Part shown: in pieces, positions 20,713 to 29,695 of the stretch
Numbering within the stretch: position 1 is the first letter of the stretch
How the letters are laid out: every line of letters begins with the position of its first letter
Assembly: GCF_025515305.1 (NCBI RefSeq)
Contig: NZ_JAOPHT010000003.1
Location: 62,001 to 126,000, forward strand
DNA length: 64,000 nt
Direction: 5' to 3'
From: Roseicyclus sediminis
GTDB taxonomy: Bacteria; Pseudomonadota; Alphaproteobacteria; Rhodobacterales; Rhodobacteraceae
The notes under the pieces: model-generated
Told to the model about the DNA's origin: nothing
The model's database searches: none
The model's input: only the letters and a program-made list of their open reading frames with translations
Translations under genes and position numbers: made by a program

Positions 20713-21526
20713 GATCATATCGCTCGCGGCGGCCCTCCTTGTGACGGCGGCCGCGCAGGCCGATGCGCCCGAACGGGTCGTGTCGATGAACCTCTGCACC
20801 GATCAGCTGGCGATGATGCTGGCCGCCGAGGGCCAGCTCGTGTCGGTCAGCGCCATCGCCGCCGATCCCCTGTCCTCGCCGATGCACGCGGAGGCGGCGG
20901 CCTATCCCCAGAACCGCGGCGGGGCGGAGGAGATCTATCTCCTGCAACCCGATCTCGTGCTGGCGGGTGTCTGGTCCGACCCGGCCACCGTCTCGATGCT
21001 GCGGCGTCTCGGGATCGAGGTGGCGCAGCTCGACACCGCCGACAGCCTCGCAGAGGTGTCCGAAAGGGTCGCCGAGATGGGGCGCATCCTTGGGCGGGAG
21101 GCACAGGCACAGACCCTGATCCGCCGGTTCGAGACGGATCTGGAGGCACTCGCGGGTCCGCACGAAGGGCCCCGCGCGGCCTTCTACTACCCCAACGGCT
21201 ATACGCTCGGTCGCGGGACATTGGGCCATGACCTCCTGACACACGCGGGCTTTACCCATGTGGTGGAGGAACTCGGCCGCGATGCTTCGGGGCGCGTCGC
21301 ATTGGAACTGCTCGCCGTGGCGGCACCGGACATGATCATCGGGACCGAGCCCTATCCAGGTGCCTCCCGGTCGGAAGAGATCCTCCGCCACCCCGCGCTC
21401 CGGGCGCTGGTCGAGACAGCCCACGGAACGGTCAGCGGCCCGGACTGGGTCTGCGGCACGCCCCATGTCGTCCGCGCATTGGCCGGCCTTGCGCAGGACC
21501 GCGCGGCGATCCAGGCCGGGCAATGA
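20699..21526 (+). CDS. btuF: Corrinoid ABC transporter substrate-binding protein (BtuF-like)
   Basis: This 275-residue periplasmic protein binds corrinoids and delivers them to BtuCD. The GTG at 20699 gives a signal peptide (ISLAAALLVTAAAQA) and overlaps the btuB gene by 14 bases. The class III binding-protein fold is supported by RVVSMNLCTDQLAMML at the mature N-terminus, LLQPDLVLAG and a long linking helix. It ends with a 4-base ATGA overlap into the permease gene. Confidence 0.88.
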   Translation: MRLSRIISLAAALLVTAAAQADAPERVVSMNLCTDQLAMMLAAEGQLVSVSAIAADPLSSPMHAEAAAYPQNRGGAEEIYLLQPDLVLAGVWSDPATVSMLRRLGIEVAQLDTADSLAEVSERVAEMGRILGREAQAQTLIRRFETDLEALAGPHEGPRAAFYYPNGYTLGRGTLGHDLLTHAGFTHVVEELGRDASGRVALELLAVAAPDMIIGTEPYPGASRSEEILRHPALRALVETAHGTVSGPDWVCGTPHVVRALAGLAQDRAAIQAGQ

Positions 21527-22512
21527 GGCAGGGCGTCCTCCTTTCGACGCTCGGCGCCCTCGTGGCGGCACTGTTCCTGCTGTCGCTCCTGACGGGGCCC
21601 GCGGGTTTCGGCCCCGGCGAAAGTCTTCATGCACTCCTGACCGGACAGGGCGAGGCGGTCGCGCTGGTGATGCGCGAAATACGCCTGCCCCGTGCCATCC
21701 TCGCCGTGATGGTCGGCGCCTCCCTCGGCCTTTCCGGCGCGGCGCTGCAGGGCTACCTGCGCAACCCGCTGGCCGAACCGGGACTGATCGGCGTGTCCGG
21801 CTCCGCCGCGCTGGGCGCCGTCATCGCGCTTCAGACCGGTGTCGCGGCGTCCTTCGCGCTCGCCCTGCCGCTTGCCGCTCTCACGGGATCGCTCGTTGCA
21901 GTCCTCCTGATCCTCGCGCTTGCCGGACCGCGCGGCGAGTCGCTCACGCTGATTCTCGCGGGCATCGCCATATCGGCGCTCGCCGGCGCGCTCACCTCTC
22001 TGGTGCTGAACCTCTCGCCCAACCCCTTCGCGGTGTCGGAAACGGTGTTCTGGATGCTCGGCTCGCTCGCCGACCGGTCGTTCCGGCATGTCTGGATCGC
22101 GCTGCCCTTCGTGGCGCTGGGCTGGTTCCTCCTGTCGCGCACGGCGCGGGGGCTCGACGCGCTCACGCTGGGCGAGGATGCGGCGGCATCGCTGGGTATC
22201 GGGCTGACACGGCTCAGGCTGATGCTGGTGATCGGCACGGCGGCGGCGGTCGGCGCCTCGACGGCGGTGGCAGGCGCCATCGGTTTCGTCGGCCTTGTCG
22301 TGCCGCACCTCCTGCGCCCGCTGGTCGGCGGGCAGCCCGGGCGCCTCCTTCCGGCTTCGGCGCTCGGGGGCGCGGCGATGGTGCTGGCCGCGGATGTCGC
22401 GGTGCGCTTCATCCTGCCGGACCGTGACCTGAAGCTCGGTGTCCTGATGGCGCTGGTCGGCGCGCCGCTGTTCCTTCACCTCATCTACAAGACGCGGAGG
22501 CAGCTAACGTGA
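21523..22512 (+). CDS. btuC: Corrinoid ABC transporter permease (FecCD family, BtuC-like)
   Basis: The 329-residue integral membrane protein has about nine to ten hydrophobic segments and the FecCD family signatures REIRLPRAILAVMVGASLGLSG, LRNPLAEPGLIGVSGSAALG and GFVGLVVPHLLRP. It forms the translocation channel for corrinoids with BtuD. Both ends overlap neighbours by 4 bases, so it is translated as part of the btu operon. Confidence 0.92.
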   Translation: MRQGVLLSTLGALVAALFLLSLLTGPAGFGPGESLHALLTGQGEAVALVMREIRLPRAILAVMVGASLGLSGAALQGYLRNPLAEPGLIGVSGSAALGAVIALQTGVAASFALALPLAALTGSLVAVLLILALAGPRGESLTLILAGIAISALAGALTSLVLNLSPNPFAVSETVFWMLGSLADRSFRHVWIALPFVALGWFLLSRTARGLDALTLGEDAAASLGIGLTRLRLMLVIGTAAAVGASTAVAGAIGFVGLVVPHLLRPLVGGQPGRLLPASALGGAAMVLAADVAVRFILPDRDLKLGVLMALVGAPLFLHLIYKTRRQLT

Positions 22513-23267
22513 CGCTTCTCGCGCTGAACGACCTGACCGTGCGCCGGGGCGAATGCCCCGTGGTGGATCACGCGACGTTCCGCATCGAAGGCGGCGAGGT
22601 CGTGGGCCTCATCGGCCCGAACGGCGCCGGAAAGACGACCCTGATGCGTGCGGCGCTGGGCCTCCTGCCCTCGACGGGCCAAAGCTCCCTCCTCGCGATG
22701 GGACCAGCGGAACGGGCGCGCCATGCCGCATGGCTGCCGCAGTCGCGGGAGATCGCCTGGCCCGTCGCGGTGCGCACGCTGGTCCTGCTGGGGCGGGTGC
22801 CACACCTTGCGGGCGGGCAACGACCGGGCGCCGCGGACGAGGCGGCGGTCGACGAGGCGCTGGCCGCGATGGACCTCAGCGCCTTCGCCGACCGTCCGGC
22901 GACCGAGCTTTCGGGCGGCGAACAGGCGCGGGTCCTGATCGCGCGGGCGCTGGCGCAGGAGACGCCGCTGATCCTCGCGGACGAACCGACCGCGGGCCTC
23001 GACCCCGGTCACCAGATCGCGGCCCTGGAACGCTTCACCGATCTCGCGCGCAGGGGGCAATCGGTGCTGGTCTCGCTTCACGACCTCGGGCTGGCCGCGC
23101 GGCACTGCACCCGCCTGATCCTGATGCATCGCGGGCGCATAGAGGCCGATGGACGACCCCGGGAGGTTCTGTCGCCCGACCTTCTGCGGGATGTCTTCGG
23201 CATCAGGGCGCACCTGTCGGAGGGGCCGGACGGCGTGGTCTTCCAGCCGCTGGAGGTGATCGGATGA
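22509..23267 (+). CDS. btuD: Corrinoid ABC transporter ATP-binding protein (BtuD-like)
   Basis: The 252-residue ATPase has Walker A GPNGAGKTT, signature LSGGEQARVLIARAL, Walker B LILADEPTAGLD and H-loop SLHDLGLA. It starts with GTG at 22509, overlapping btuC, and its end overlaps cbiZ by 4 bases. It powers BtuC. Siderophore transporters share the fold; the riboswitch and cbiZ favour cobalamin. Confidence 0.92.
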   Translation: MTLLALNDLTVRRGECPVVDHATFRIEGGEVVGLIGPNGAGKTTLMRAALGLLPSTGQSSLLAMGPAERARHAAWLPQSREIAWPVAVRTLVLLGRVPHLAGGQRPGAADEAAVDEALAAMDLSAFADRPATELSGGEQARVLIARALAQETPLILADEPTAGLDPGHQIAALERFTDLARRGQSVLVSLHDLGLAARHCTRLILMHRGRIEADGRPREVLSPDLLRDVFGIRAHLSEGPDGVVFQPLEVIG

Positions 23268-23908
23268 TCAGGGTCACGCTCGACACGCCCTGGATGGCTG
23301 CCGATCTTCCGGTTCCTTTCCGCCTTCTCAGCTTCGCGCTGTGGAACCCGGGCTTCGTGACCGCCAAGCGCGTCGTGTGGCGCGAGGTCCGCGACGCCGA
23401 CCTGACCGAGGACCTCGACGCCCTCGAATGGTTCGCCGCGCAGATGACGGCACGCGGCGAGGAGGAGGCCATTGGCCTGATCACTTCACGGGATCTGGGC
23501 AAATACCGTCTCGAATCCGCTGAATCGGGTCTGTCGCGGGCCACGTGCCTCGCCACCGTCGGCCTCACCAACGCCGAGAGGATCGGCCACAGGCAGATGC
23601 AGGCCGGCGCGGGGTTCGGAACGATCAACCTTCTGGCGGTAACCGACACCGCCCTTTCCAACACCGCGTTGATCGAGCTTCTGTCGATCGCGGCCGAGGC
23701 GCGGACGGCCGCGGTCATGGAGCATGGGCCCATCCTGCCCGCCGGGCGGGCGACGGGGACCGGGACCGACTGCATCGTGGTCGGCGCCCCGCCCGGCGAC
23801 AAGCGCTTCACCGGGCTTCATACCGACGTGGGCGAGGCCCTGGGGGCCGCCGTTTACCGCGCCGTCGCCAACGGCGTCGAGGACTGGATGGCCGAGCAGA
23901 CCCCTTAG
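23264..23908 (+). CDS. cbiZ: Adenosylcobinamide amidohydrolase CbiZ
   Basis: CbiZ cleaves the aminopropanol side chain of adenosylcobinamide to give adenosylcobyric acid, allowing salvage of incomplete or pseudo corrinoids. The 214-residue protein begins at ATG 23264, which overlaps btuD by 4 bases. Typical features are the NPGFVTAKRVVWREV stretch, VGLTNAERIGH, GTINLLAVTDTALSNTALIE and a final TGTGTDCIVV...TGLHTDVGEALG block. Its position as the last overlapping gene of the btu operon supports corrinoid remodelling after uptake. Confidence 0.9.
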   Translation: MIRVTLDTPWMAADLPVPFRLLSFALWNPGFVTAKRVVWREVRDADLTEDLDALEWFAAQMTARGEEEAIGLITSRDLGKYRLESAESGLSRATCLATVGLTNAERIGHRQMQAGAGFGTINLLAVTDTALSNTALIELLSIAAEARTAAVMEHGPILPAGRATGTGTDCIVVGAPPGDKRFTGLHTDVGEALGAAVYRAVANGVEDWMAEQTP

Positions 23909-23953
23909 GTCGCAGGGGCTGTGCAATGCCTCCCCGGCTGCTACATGCCCAGC

Positions 23954-24625
23954 ATGACCGCCCCGGTGCTCGACCTTTCCGGCGTGACTAAACGCTATCC
24001 CGGCGCGGAGGGGCCGCTGCCGGTCCTTTCGTCCGTGTCGCTGTGTCTTGCAGCCGGCGAGACGCTGGCCCTGACCGGCGAGAGCGGCTCGGGCAAAAGC
24101 ACGCTCCTCCACCTGGCCGGTGGCCTCGACGCGCCAGACGAGGGCCGCGTGACGCTGATGGGGCACGATCTTGCCGCGCTGAACGATGCCGGGCGGGCGA
24201 AGGTGCGCGGGCGTCACGCCGGGCTGATCTTCCAGCAGTTCAACCTCGTCCCGTCGCTGACCGTGGCCGCGAATGTCGCGATACAGGCGCGGCTTGCGGG
24301 GCGGCACGATCCCGCGCTGGACTCACGCCTGATCGACCGTCTCGGCCTGTCGGACCTGACCGCGCGATACCCCGAGCAGCTGTCCGGGGGACAGCAGCAG
24401 CGCGTTGCGATCGCCCGGGCGCTGGCCGCGCGACCCGATGTGATCCTCGCAGACGAGCCGACCGGCAACCTCGACGAGGCGACGGGGGACGCGGTGCTCG
24501 ACCTCCTGCTCGATCTCGTGACGGAAACCGGCGCCGGCCTCCTGATGGTCACCCATTCCGAACGGCTTGCGGCGCGCCTGTCCCGGCGCCTTTCGCTGTC
24601 ACGCGGGCGATTGGAGGCAAGCTGA
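23954..24625 (+). CDS. ABC exporter ATP-binding protein (LolD/MacB type)
   Basis: The 223-residue ATPase (from ATG 23954; ATG 23945 and a frame to 23921 are alternatives) has Walker A TGESGSGKST, the MacB-type FQQFNLVPSLT, signature LSGGQQQRVAIARAL, Walker B VILADEPTGNLD and a terminal VTHSERLA. It pairs with the FtsX-like permease directly downstream. The set ATPase, permease, lipocalin-like protein resembles the Agrobacterium attE-attH cluster, whose transported substrate is not settled. It begins 46 bases after cbiZ. Confidence 0.9.
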   Translation: MTAPVLDLSGVTKRYPGAEGPLPVLSSVSLCLAAGETLALTGESGSGKSTLLHLAGGLDAPDEGRVTLMGHDLAALNDAGRAKVRGRHAGLIFQQFNLVPSLTVAANVAIQARLAGRHDPALDSRLIDRLGLSDLTARYPEQLSGGQQQRVAIARALAARPDVILADEPTGNLDEATGDAVLDLLLDLVTETGAGLLMVTHSERLAARLSRRLSLSRGRLEAS

Positions 24626-24627
24626 AC

Positions 24628-27030
24628 ATGGTCGGAACCGCCGTTTCGAGCCTGTTTTCGCATTGGCGCCGCAATCCGCTCCAGCTTGCCATGCTGTGGC
24701 TCGGCCTTGCGCTGGCGACCGCGCTCTGGTCCGGCGTGCAGGCGATCAACGCGGAGGCACGGACAAGCTATGCCGAGGCCGCCGCCGCCCTCGGGCAGGA
24801 CAGCCTGTCGCGTCTCGTGGCGCAGGATGGCGGGGCCGTTCCGATCAGGGACTACTTGGCGCTCCGGCGCGCGGGCTATCTCGTCTCGCCGGTCATCACG
24901 GGGGAAATCAGGGACGAGGCGGGGCGGCTCAGGATCATCGGGATCGACCCTCTTACCGCGCCCCAGGAGGCTGGGGCCCCGGGGCTTGGCGGCAATACCG
25001 ACCTCGCTGCGTTCTTCACCGCGCCCGGCCTTCTCCTCATGACGGAGGCGACGGCGGAAGGCGCCTTGCCTGCCGTTCTCCCGCGAATCGTCATTGCCGA
25101 AGGCGTGCCGCCCGCCGCCGCGCTGACCGACATCGGCACCGCCTCCCGGCTTCTCGGTCAGGAGGAGCCGAGCTACCTGATCGTGGCGCCGGCGCAGCCC
25201 GCGGGCCTGCCGCCGCTGGCCGAGGCCACGTCCCTTCTCCTCGTCGCGCCGGAAACCTCCGGCGACGTCGCGCGACTGACCGACAGTTTCCACCTGAACC
25301 TCACGGCGTTCGGCCTGCTGTCCTTCGGCGTCGGTCTCTTCATCGTTCACGCCGCCATCGGTCTCGCGTTCGAGCAGCGCCGCGCGACGTTCCGGACGCT
25401 GCGCGCCCTCGGCCTGCCGCTTCGCAGCCTGATGATCGCGTTGGCGCTGGAGATGACCCTGATGGCGCTGATCGCGGGCGGGATCGGCATCGTCCTCGGC
25501 TATCTCGTCGCTGCGGCCCTCATGCCCGGCGTCGCGGCCACGCTGCGCGGCCTCTACGGCGCAGAGGTGGCGGGGGGTCTGTCCTTCGACCCGCAATGGG
25601 CCCTGTCGGCCATGGGCATCACGCTGCTCGGTGCCGGCGCGGCCGCCGCGCAGGCGATGATCCGGACCGGGCGCATGCCGCTTCTCGCACCAGCACAGCC
25701 CCGCGCCTGGGCGCAGGCGTCGGACAGGGCGATGCGGCGGCAGGGGTTGGCGGCGCTTGCGTTCTTCGGGGTGGCGGTGGTGATCGGCGGTCTCGGCGGC
25801 GGGCTTCTGGCGGGCTTCGCGCTTCTGGGCGCGCTTCTGCTCGGGGCCGCGCTGGCGCTTCCGGTCGTTCTGGCCTTCGCGCTCGGCATCTTCGCACGGG
25901 GCGCGCGCGGGCCCTTCGCCGAATGGCTCTTCGCCGATTCGCGCCAACAGTTGCCCGCGCTTTCGCTTGCGCTGATGGCGCTGCTGCTCGCGCTTGCCGC
26001 GAATGTCGGTGTCTCGACGATGGTGGGGTCCTTCCGGACGACCTTCACCGGCTGGCTGGATCAGCGCCTCGCCGCCGAGCTCTACGTTTCCACTGCCGAT
26101 GAAGCCGAGGGATTGCGCCTGCAGCGTTTCCTCGACGACCGGGCCGATGCGGTCCTGCCCATCATCTCGGCGGAGACCCGGCTTTTCGATCTGCCGGCAG
26201 AGATCTTCGGCATCGTCGATCACGCGACCTACCGCGAGGCCTGGCCGCTACTGACATCCGCACCGGGCGCCTGGGATGCCGTCTTCGCGGGCGAGGCAGT
26301 GCTCGTGAACGAACAACTGGCGCGGCGTCAGGGCCTGTCGGCCGGCGATACCGTGCCGCTCGCCCCCGGTCTGAACCTGCCTGTCGCCGGGGTCTATTCC
26401 GACTACGGCAATCCCTCGGGGCAGGCGATCGTGGGGATGGACCTGTTCCGGACGACCTTCCCCGAAGCGCGCGCTGACGACTTCGCGATCCGCGTCGCAC
26501 CCGAGGACGCGCCCGCGCTCGCCACGGCGCTGCGGGAGGAGTTCGGCCTGCCCGACACCGCCGTCCGCAACCAGGCGCAGATCAAGCGCTTCTCGCTGGA
26601 GGTCTTCGAGAACACGTTCCGCGTGACCGGCGCCCTGAACGTCCTGACGCTGGGCGTCGCGGCGCTGGCGCTTCTGACCAGCCTCCTGACGCTTTCGTCG
26701 CTGCGTCTGCCACAGGTGGCCCCGGTCTGGGCGCTTGGCGTGGCACGCGGACGGCTCGCCCGCGCGGAAGTGTGGCGGCTGCTTCTGCTATCCGCGCTGA
26801 CCTTCCTGCTTGCGCTGCCGGTGGGTCTTGTCCTGGCCTGGGTCCTTCTGGCCGTCGTCAACGTCGAGGCGTTCGGCTGGCGGCTGCCGATGCAGGTCTT
26901 TCCGGCGGACTGGCTTCGCCTCCTGCTCCTTGCACTCCTGGCCGCCGGGCTGGCCGCCGCGCTGCCGGCCCTGAGACTGTCGCACATGGCTCCTGCACGG
27001 CTTCTGCAGGTCTTTTCCCAGGAACGCTGA
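24628..27030 (+). CDS. ABC exporter permease (FtsX-like, MacB type)
   Basis: The 800-residue permease starts at ATG 24628 with a GGAGG site at 24613. It has an N-terminal membrane segment (LAMLWLGLALATALWSGV), a large periplasmic domain, FtsX-type membrane bundle (about 225-330), a second helix pair in the centre, a second periplasmic domain and a last FtsX bundle (about 670-790). The duplicated layout matches AttF/AttG-type and LolCE-like mechanotransmission transporters in one chain. The stop overlaps the next gene's start (TGATG). Confidence 0.88.
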   Translation: MVGTAVSSLFSHWRRNPLQLAMLWLGLALATALWSGVQAINAEARTSYAEAAAALGQDSLSRLVAQDGGAVPIRDYLALRRAGYLVSPVITGEIRDEAGRLRIIGIDPLTAPQEAGAPGLGGNTDLAAFFTAPGLLLMTEATAEGALPAVLPRIVIAEGVPPAAALTDIGTASRLLGQEEPSYLIVAPAQPAGLPPLAEATSLLLVAPETSGDVARLTDSFHLNLTAFGLLSFGVGLFIVHAAIGLAFEQRRATFRTLRALGLPLRSLMIALALEMTLMALIAGGIGIVLGYLVAAALMPGVAATLRGLYGAEVAGGLSFDPQWALSAMGITLLGAGAAAAQAMIRTGRMPLLAPAQPRAWAQASDRAMRRQGLAALAFFGVAVVIGGLGGGLLAGFALLGALLLGAALALPVVLAFALGIFARGARGPFAEWLFADSRQQLPALSLALMALLLALAANVGVSTMVGSFRTTFTGWLDQRLAAELYVSTADEAEGLRLQRFLDDRADAVLPIISAETRLFDLPAEIFGIVDHATYREAWPLLTSAPGAWDAVFAGEAVLVNEQLARRQGLSAGDTVPLAPGLNLPVAGVYSDYGNPSGQAIVGMDLFRTTFPEARADDFAIRVAPEDAPALATALREEFGLPDTAVRNQAQIKRFSLEVFENTFRVTGALNVLTLGVAALALLTSLLTLSSLRLPQVAPVWALGVARGRLARAEVWRLLLLSALTFLLALPVGLVLAWVLLAVVNVEAFGWRLPMQVFPADWLRLLLLALLAAGLAAALPALRLSHMAPARLLQVFSQER

Positions 27031-28085
27031 TGCGGATACTCGCCCTTCTCCTCGCCTTTCTCGCCGGACCCGCGCTGTCGCAGGGTTTCGCCGGGCTCGG
27101 CACGCAGGCGGAGGGCTTTGCGGTGCCCGCCCGCGATCCGGTCTTCGACTTTCCGGCCGATCACGGCGCGCATCCCGCCTACCGGATCGAGTGGTGGTAT
27201 CTCACCGCGACGCTGACGGGCGAGGACGGGCAGGATTACGGCGTGCAGTGGACGTTGTTCCGCAGCGCCCTCGCCCCCCGCACCGCACCGGGATGGGAGG
27301 CGCCGCAGCTCTGGATGGGTCACGCCGGTCTGACCACCGCGACCCAGCATTTCAGCGCCGAGCGGCTGGGCCGTGGCGGCATCGGGCAGGCCGGCGTCAC
27401 GGCCATGCCTTTCGAAGCCTGGATCGACGACTGGTCCATGCGGTCGACCGCGCGAACGGGCGAGGACGCGCTTTCGGCGCTGAGCCTGACCGCGCGGGGC
27501 GGCGAGTTTTCCTATGCGCTCGACCTGAACGCGACGGGGCCGCTCGTGTTTCATGGCGACGAGGGCTATTCCGTCAAGTCGGCGGAGGGGCAGGCAAGCT
27601 ACTACTACTCGCAGCCCTTCTACGAGGTGACCGGCACCCTTTCGCTGCCCGGGGGCGAGGTGGCCGTCACCGGAAATGCCTGGCTCGACCGCGAATGGTC
27701 ATCGCAACCCCTGTCCGAGTCGCAGGACGGCTGGGACTGGTTCTCGCTGCAATTCGCCGACGGCGCGCGAATGATGGGGTTCGGCCTGAGGGACCGCGCC
27801 GGCGGGGTCTTCACTTCGGCGACGTGGATCGCACCCGATGGAACCGAGACGGCCTATGGCGATGGCGCCTTGCGGCTGACACCGCTTGCCTTGACCGAGG
27901 TCGCGGGGCGGGACGTGCCGACGGAGTGGCAGGTCGAACTCCCCGCACGAGGCGTCGATATCGTGACGCGCCCCCTGAACCCCCGAAGCTGGATGAACAC
28001 CTCCTTCGCCTACTGGGAGGGGCCGATCCGGTTCGAGGGGAGCCACGCCGGACGTGGCTACCTGGAGATGACGGGCTACGAGTAA
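27030..28085 (+). CDS. Lipocalin-like (AttH/CrtC superfamily) secreted protein
   Basis: The 351-residue protein has a signal peptide (cleavage near ALSQ) and an N-terminal motif FPADHGAHPAYRIEWWYLTATL typical of AttH-like and carotenoid 1,2-hydratase-like lipocalin domains; GNAWLDREWSSQPL and GWDWFSLQFADG are the second conserved blocks. Its start overlaps the permease stop by one base. In this family such proteins are coded with an ABC exporter and may carry or modify a lipid-like substrate in the periplasm. No carotenoid genes are in the window, so true hydratase activity is not indicated. Confidence 0.87.
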   Translation: MRILALLLAFLAGPALSQGFAGLGTQAEGFAVPARDPVFDFPADHGAHPAYRIEWWYLTATLTGEDGQDYGVQWTLFRSALAPRTAPGWEAPQLWMGHAGLTTATQHFSAERLGRGGIGQAGVTAMPFEAWIDDWSMRSTARTGEDALSALSLTARGGEFSYALDLNATGPLVFHGDEGYSVKSAEGQASYYYSQPFYEVTGTLSLPGGEVAVTGNAWLDREWSSQPLSESQDGWDWFSLQFADGARMMGFGLRDRAGGVFTSATWIAPDGTETAYGDGALRLTPLALTEVAGRDVPTEWQVELPARGVDIVTRPLNPRSWMNTSFAYWEGPIRFEGSHAGRGYLEMTGYE

Positions 28086-28089
28086 CCCG

Positions 28090-29568
28090 TCAGAGACCCG
28101 GATCGAACAGCGGGAACGTCACGCCCAGCGCCCAGCCCAGGATGATGCCGAGGCCGATCCCCATGGCGGCGACGGACCCCGTCCGCCGCCCGGTCCAGCC
28201 GCCCATCAGCCCGAAGCTGAGGTAGAACAGCAGGATCACCGGCAGAATGATCAGTAGAAAGAACAGCCGCTCGAAATCGAGCGCGACGGCAATGCCGAGC
28301 GAGGCGAGGAACAGGATCCGTGCCGCCCAGCGCCGCCAGAGCCGCGCCTGCCCCGCCTCCAGCAGCGTCGCGTCTGCCAGCATGGCGAGGATCGCGCCGG
28401 GCAGGATCGCGGCCATGAGCGGAACGCGGCCCGCGACCGGCACGAAACTGGCAACGTAGCGGTCCATCACGCCCCCGAAGGCGATGAGCCCGTATGCCGC
28501 GAGGCCCAGCCCCCAGGCCCAGCCCCGAGCCTTCGGCAACACACCGGCCCATGCCGCGACGGCCAGGACCAGCGCGCCATAGACCGCGAGGTGAAGCGCC
28601 AGGTAATCGGCGACGAGGACCGGAAGGAACCGTGTATCGAAGGGCGCGAGCACGAGCGGCGTCGCAAGCGCGGGCACCGCCGCCATGAGCCAGAAGCGTC
28701 TAGCCGACGCCGACGCGGGCGATGGCCCCTCGGGCAGGCGTGCGGCAAGCGCGCGCGCCAGCAGGACAACCCCGAATAGCGTGAGCAGGATCGCCGGACC
28801 GATTGCGGCGACGGGCCCCCCGGATGCCGGCCGCCCGAAACTCGCGTCGAGCCATGCGCGCGCCTCCCGCAGGCCGGTCGGTGAGTAGAGGACGCCGACA
28901 TGCTCCACGAAGGGCGCGGCGACGGCACGGCGGGCAAAACCTTCGCCGGGCGTGCCGACCGTCTCGCCCTCAGCCACGCCGAAAGGCTCCATCACGCGGC
29001 GCGCCTCTTGCCGGAGCATGCCTTCGAGTGCGCCGTTCACGATCAGGAGATTCTGGGGCTGATCTTCGACAATGGCCTGGGAGAAAACGGAAATCGCGAC
29101 AATCGCTTCGACACGGCTGTCGCGGAGGGCCTGCCGCACGATGATGTCTGACGCCATCGAATGACCCAGCAGCGCAACGCGCGGCGCGACCCCGGTGGCG
29201 GCCAGCGCGGCATCGGTCACGCGCCCTGTTTCCTCCATAAGAAGCCGGGTGGTCCCGTCGATCGAGGTCACGTCGCCCGACATCGGCACCGGATTGCGCC
29301 CATGCCCCTCGAAATCGAAGCTGGCCGTGACATAGCCCGCCTGCGCGAGCGTCAGCTGCCAGGCCGCCATCAGTTGGCGCGAACCTGCGAAACCATGGGC
29401 GATGACGACGAGCGGGCCGTCCGCATCCGGCCGCTGCATCAGCGTCACTGGCGTCTCGCCGGCACGGATCGTGGAGATCTCCAGCCCCGCACGCGGGCGT
29501 TCCAGCAGGAAGAGCCCCGCAAGGATGGCCACGAGCGCCGCGATTGCCACGATGACCGGTCTTTTCAC
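28090..29568 (-). CDS. Membrane-anchored alpha/beta hydrolase
   Basis: The 492-residue protein (GTG 29568; the frame stays open to 29628) has an N-terminal anchor (VIVAIAALVAILAGLFLL), an alpha/beta hydrolase domain with oxyanion-hole HGFAGSR, nucleophile elbow GHSMAS and a likely acid/His region, and then a C-terminal part with about seven membrane helices (from about residue 255). The mixture of periplasmic or cytosolic hydrolase and polytopic tail is unusual. Substrate unknown. It converges on the lipocalin-like gene with a 4-base gap and is divergent from serB. Confidence 0.78.
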   Translation of the reverse strand: MKRPVIVAIAALVAILAGLFLLERPRAGLEISTIRAGETPVTLMQRPDADGPLVVIAHGFAGSRQLMAAWQLTLAQAGYVTASFDFEGHGRNPVPMSGDVTSIDGTTRLLMEETGRVTDAALAATGVAPRVALLGHSMASDIIVRQALRDSRVEAIVAISVFSQAIVEDQPQNLLIVNGALEGMLRQEARRVMEPFGVAEGETVGTPGEGFARRAVAAPFVEHVGVLYSPTGLREARAWLDASFGRPASGGPVAAIGPAILLTLFGVVLLARALAARLPEGPSPASASARRFWLMAAVPALATPLVLAPFDTRFLPVLVADYLALHLAVYGALVLAVAAWAGVLPKARGWAWGLGLAAYGLIAFGGVMDRYVASFVPVAGRVPLMAAILPGAILAMLADATLLEAGQARLWRRWAARILFLASLGIAVALDFERLFFLLIILPVILLFYLSFGLMGGWTGRRTGSVAAMGIGLGIILGWALGVTFPLFDPGL

Positions 29569-29695
29569 CTTTGCCGTCCCTGCCCTTGCTTCCGCGACAT
29601 CAGCTAGCCTGCCCCATGCGCCTGCCAAGTTCGACGGCGCTGGCCCTCGCCAAGCGCCCGTGCTTTATGCGCCGCAAACCGGCCGAGGCGCTCCG

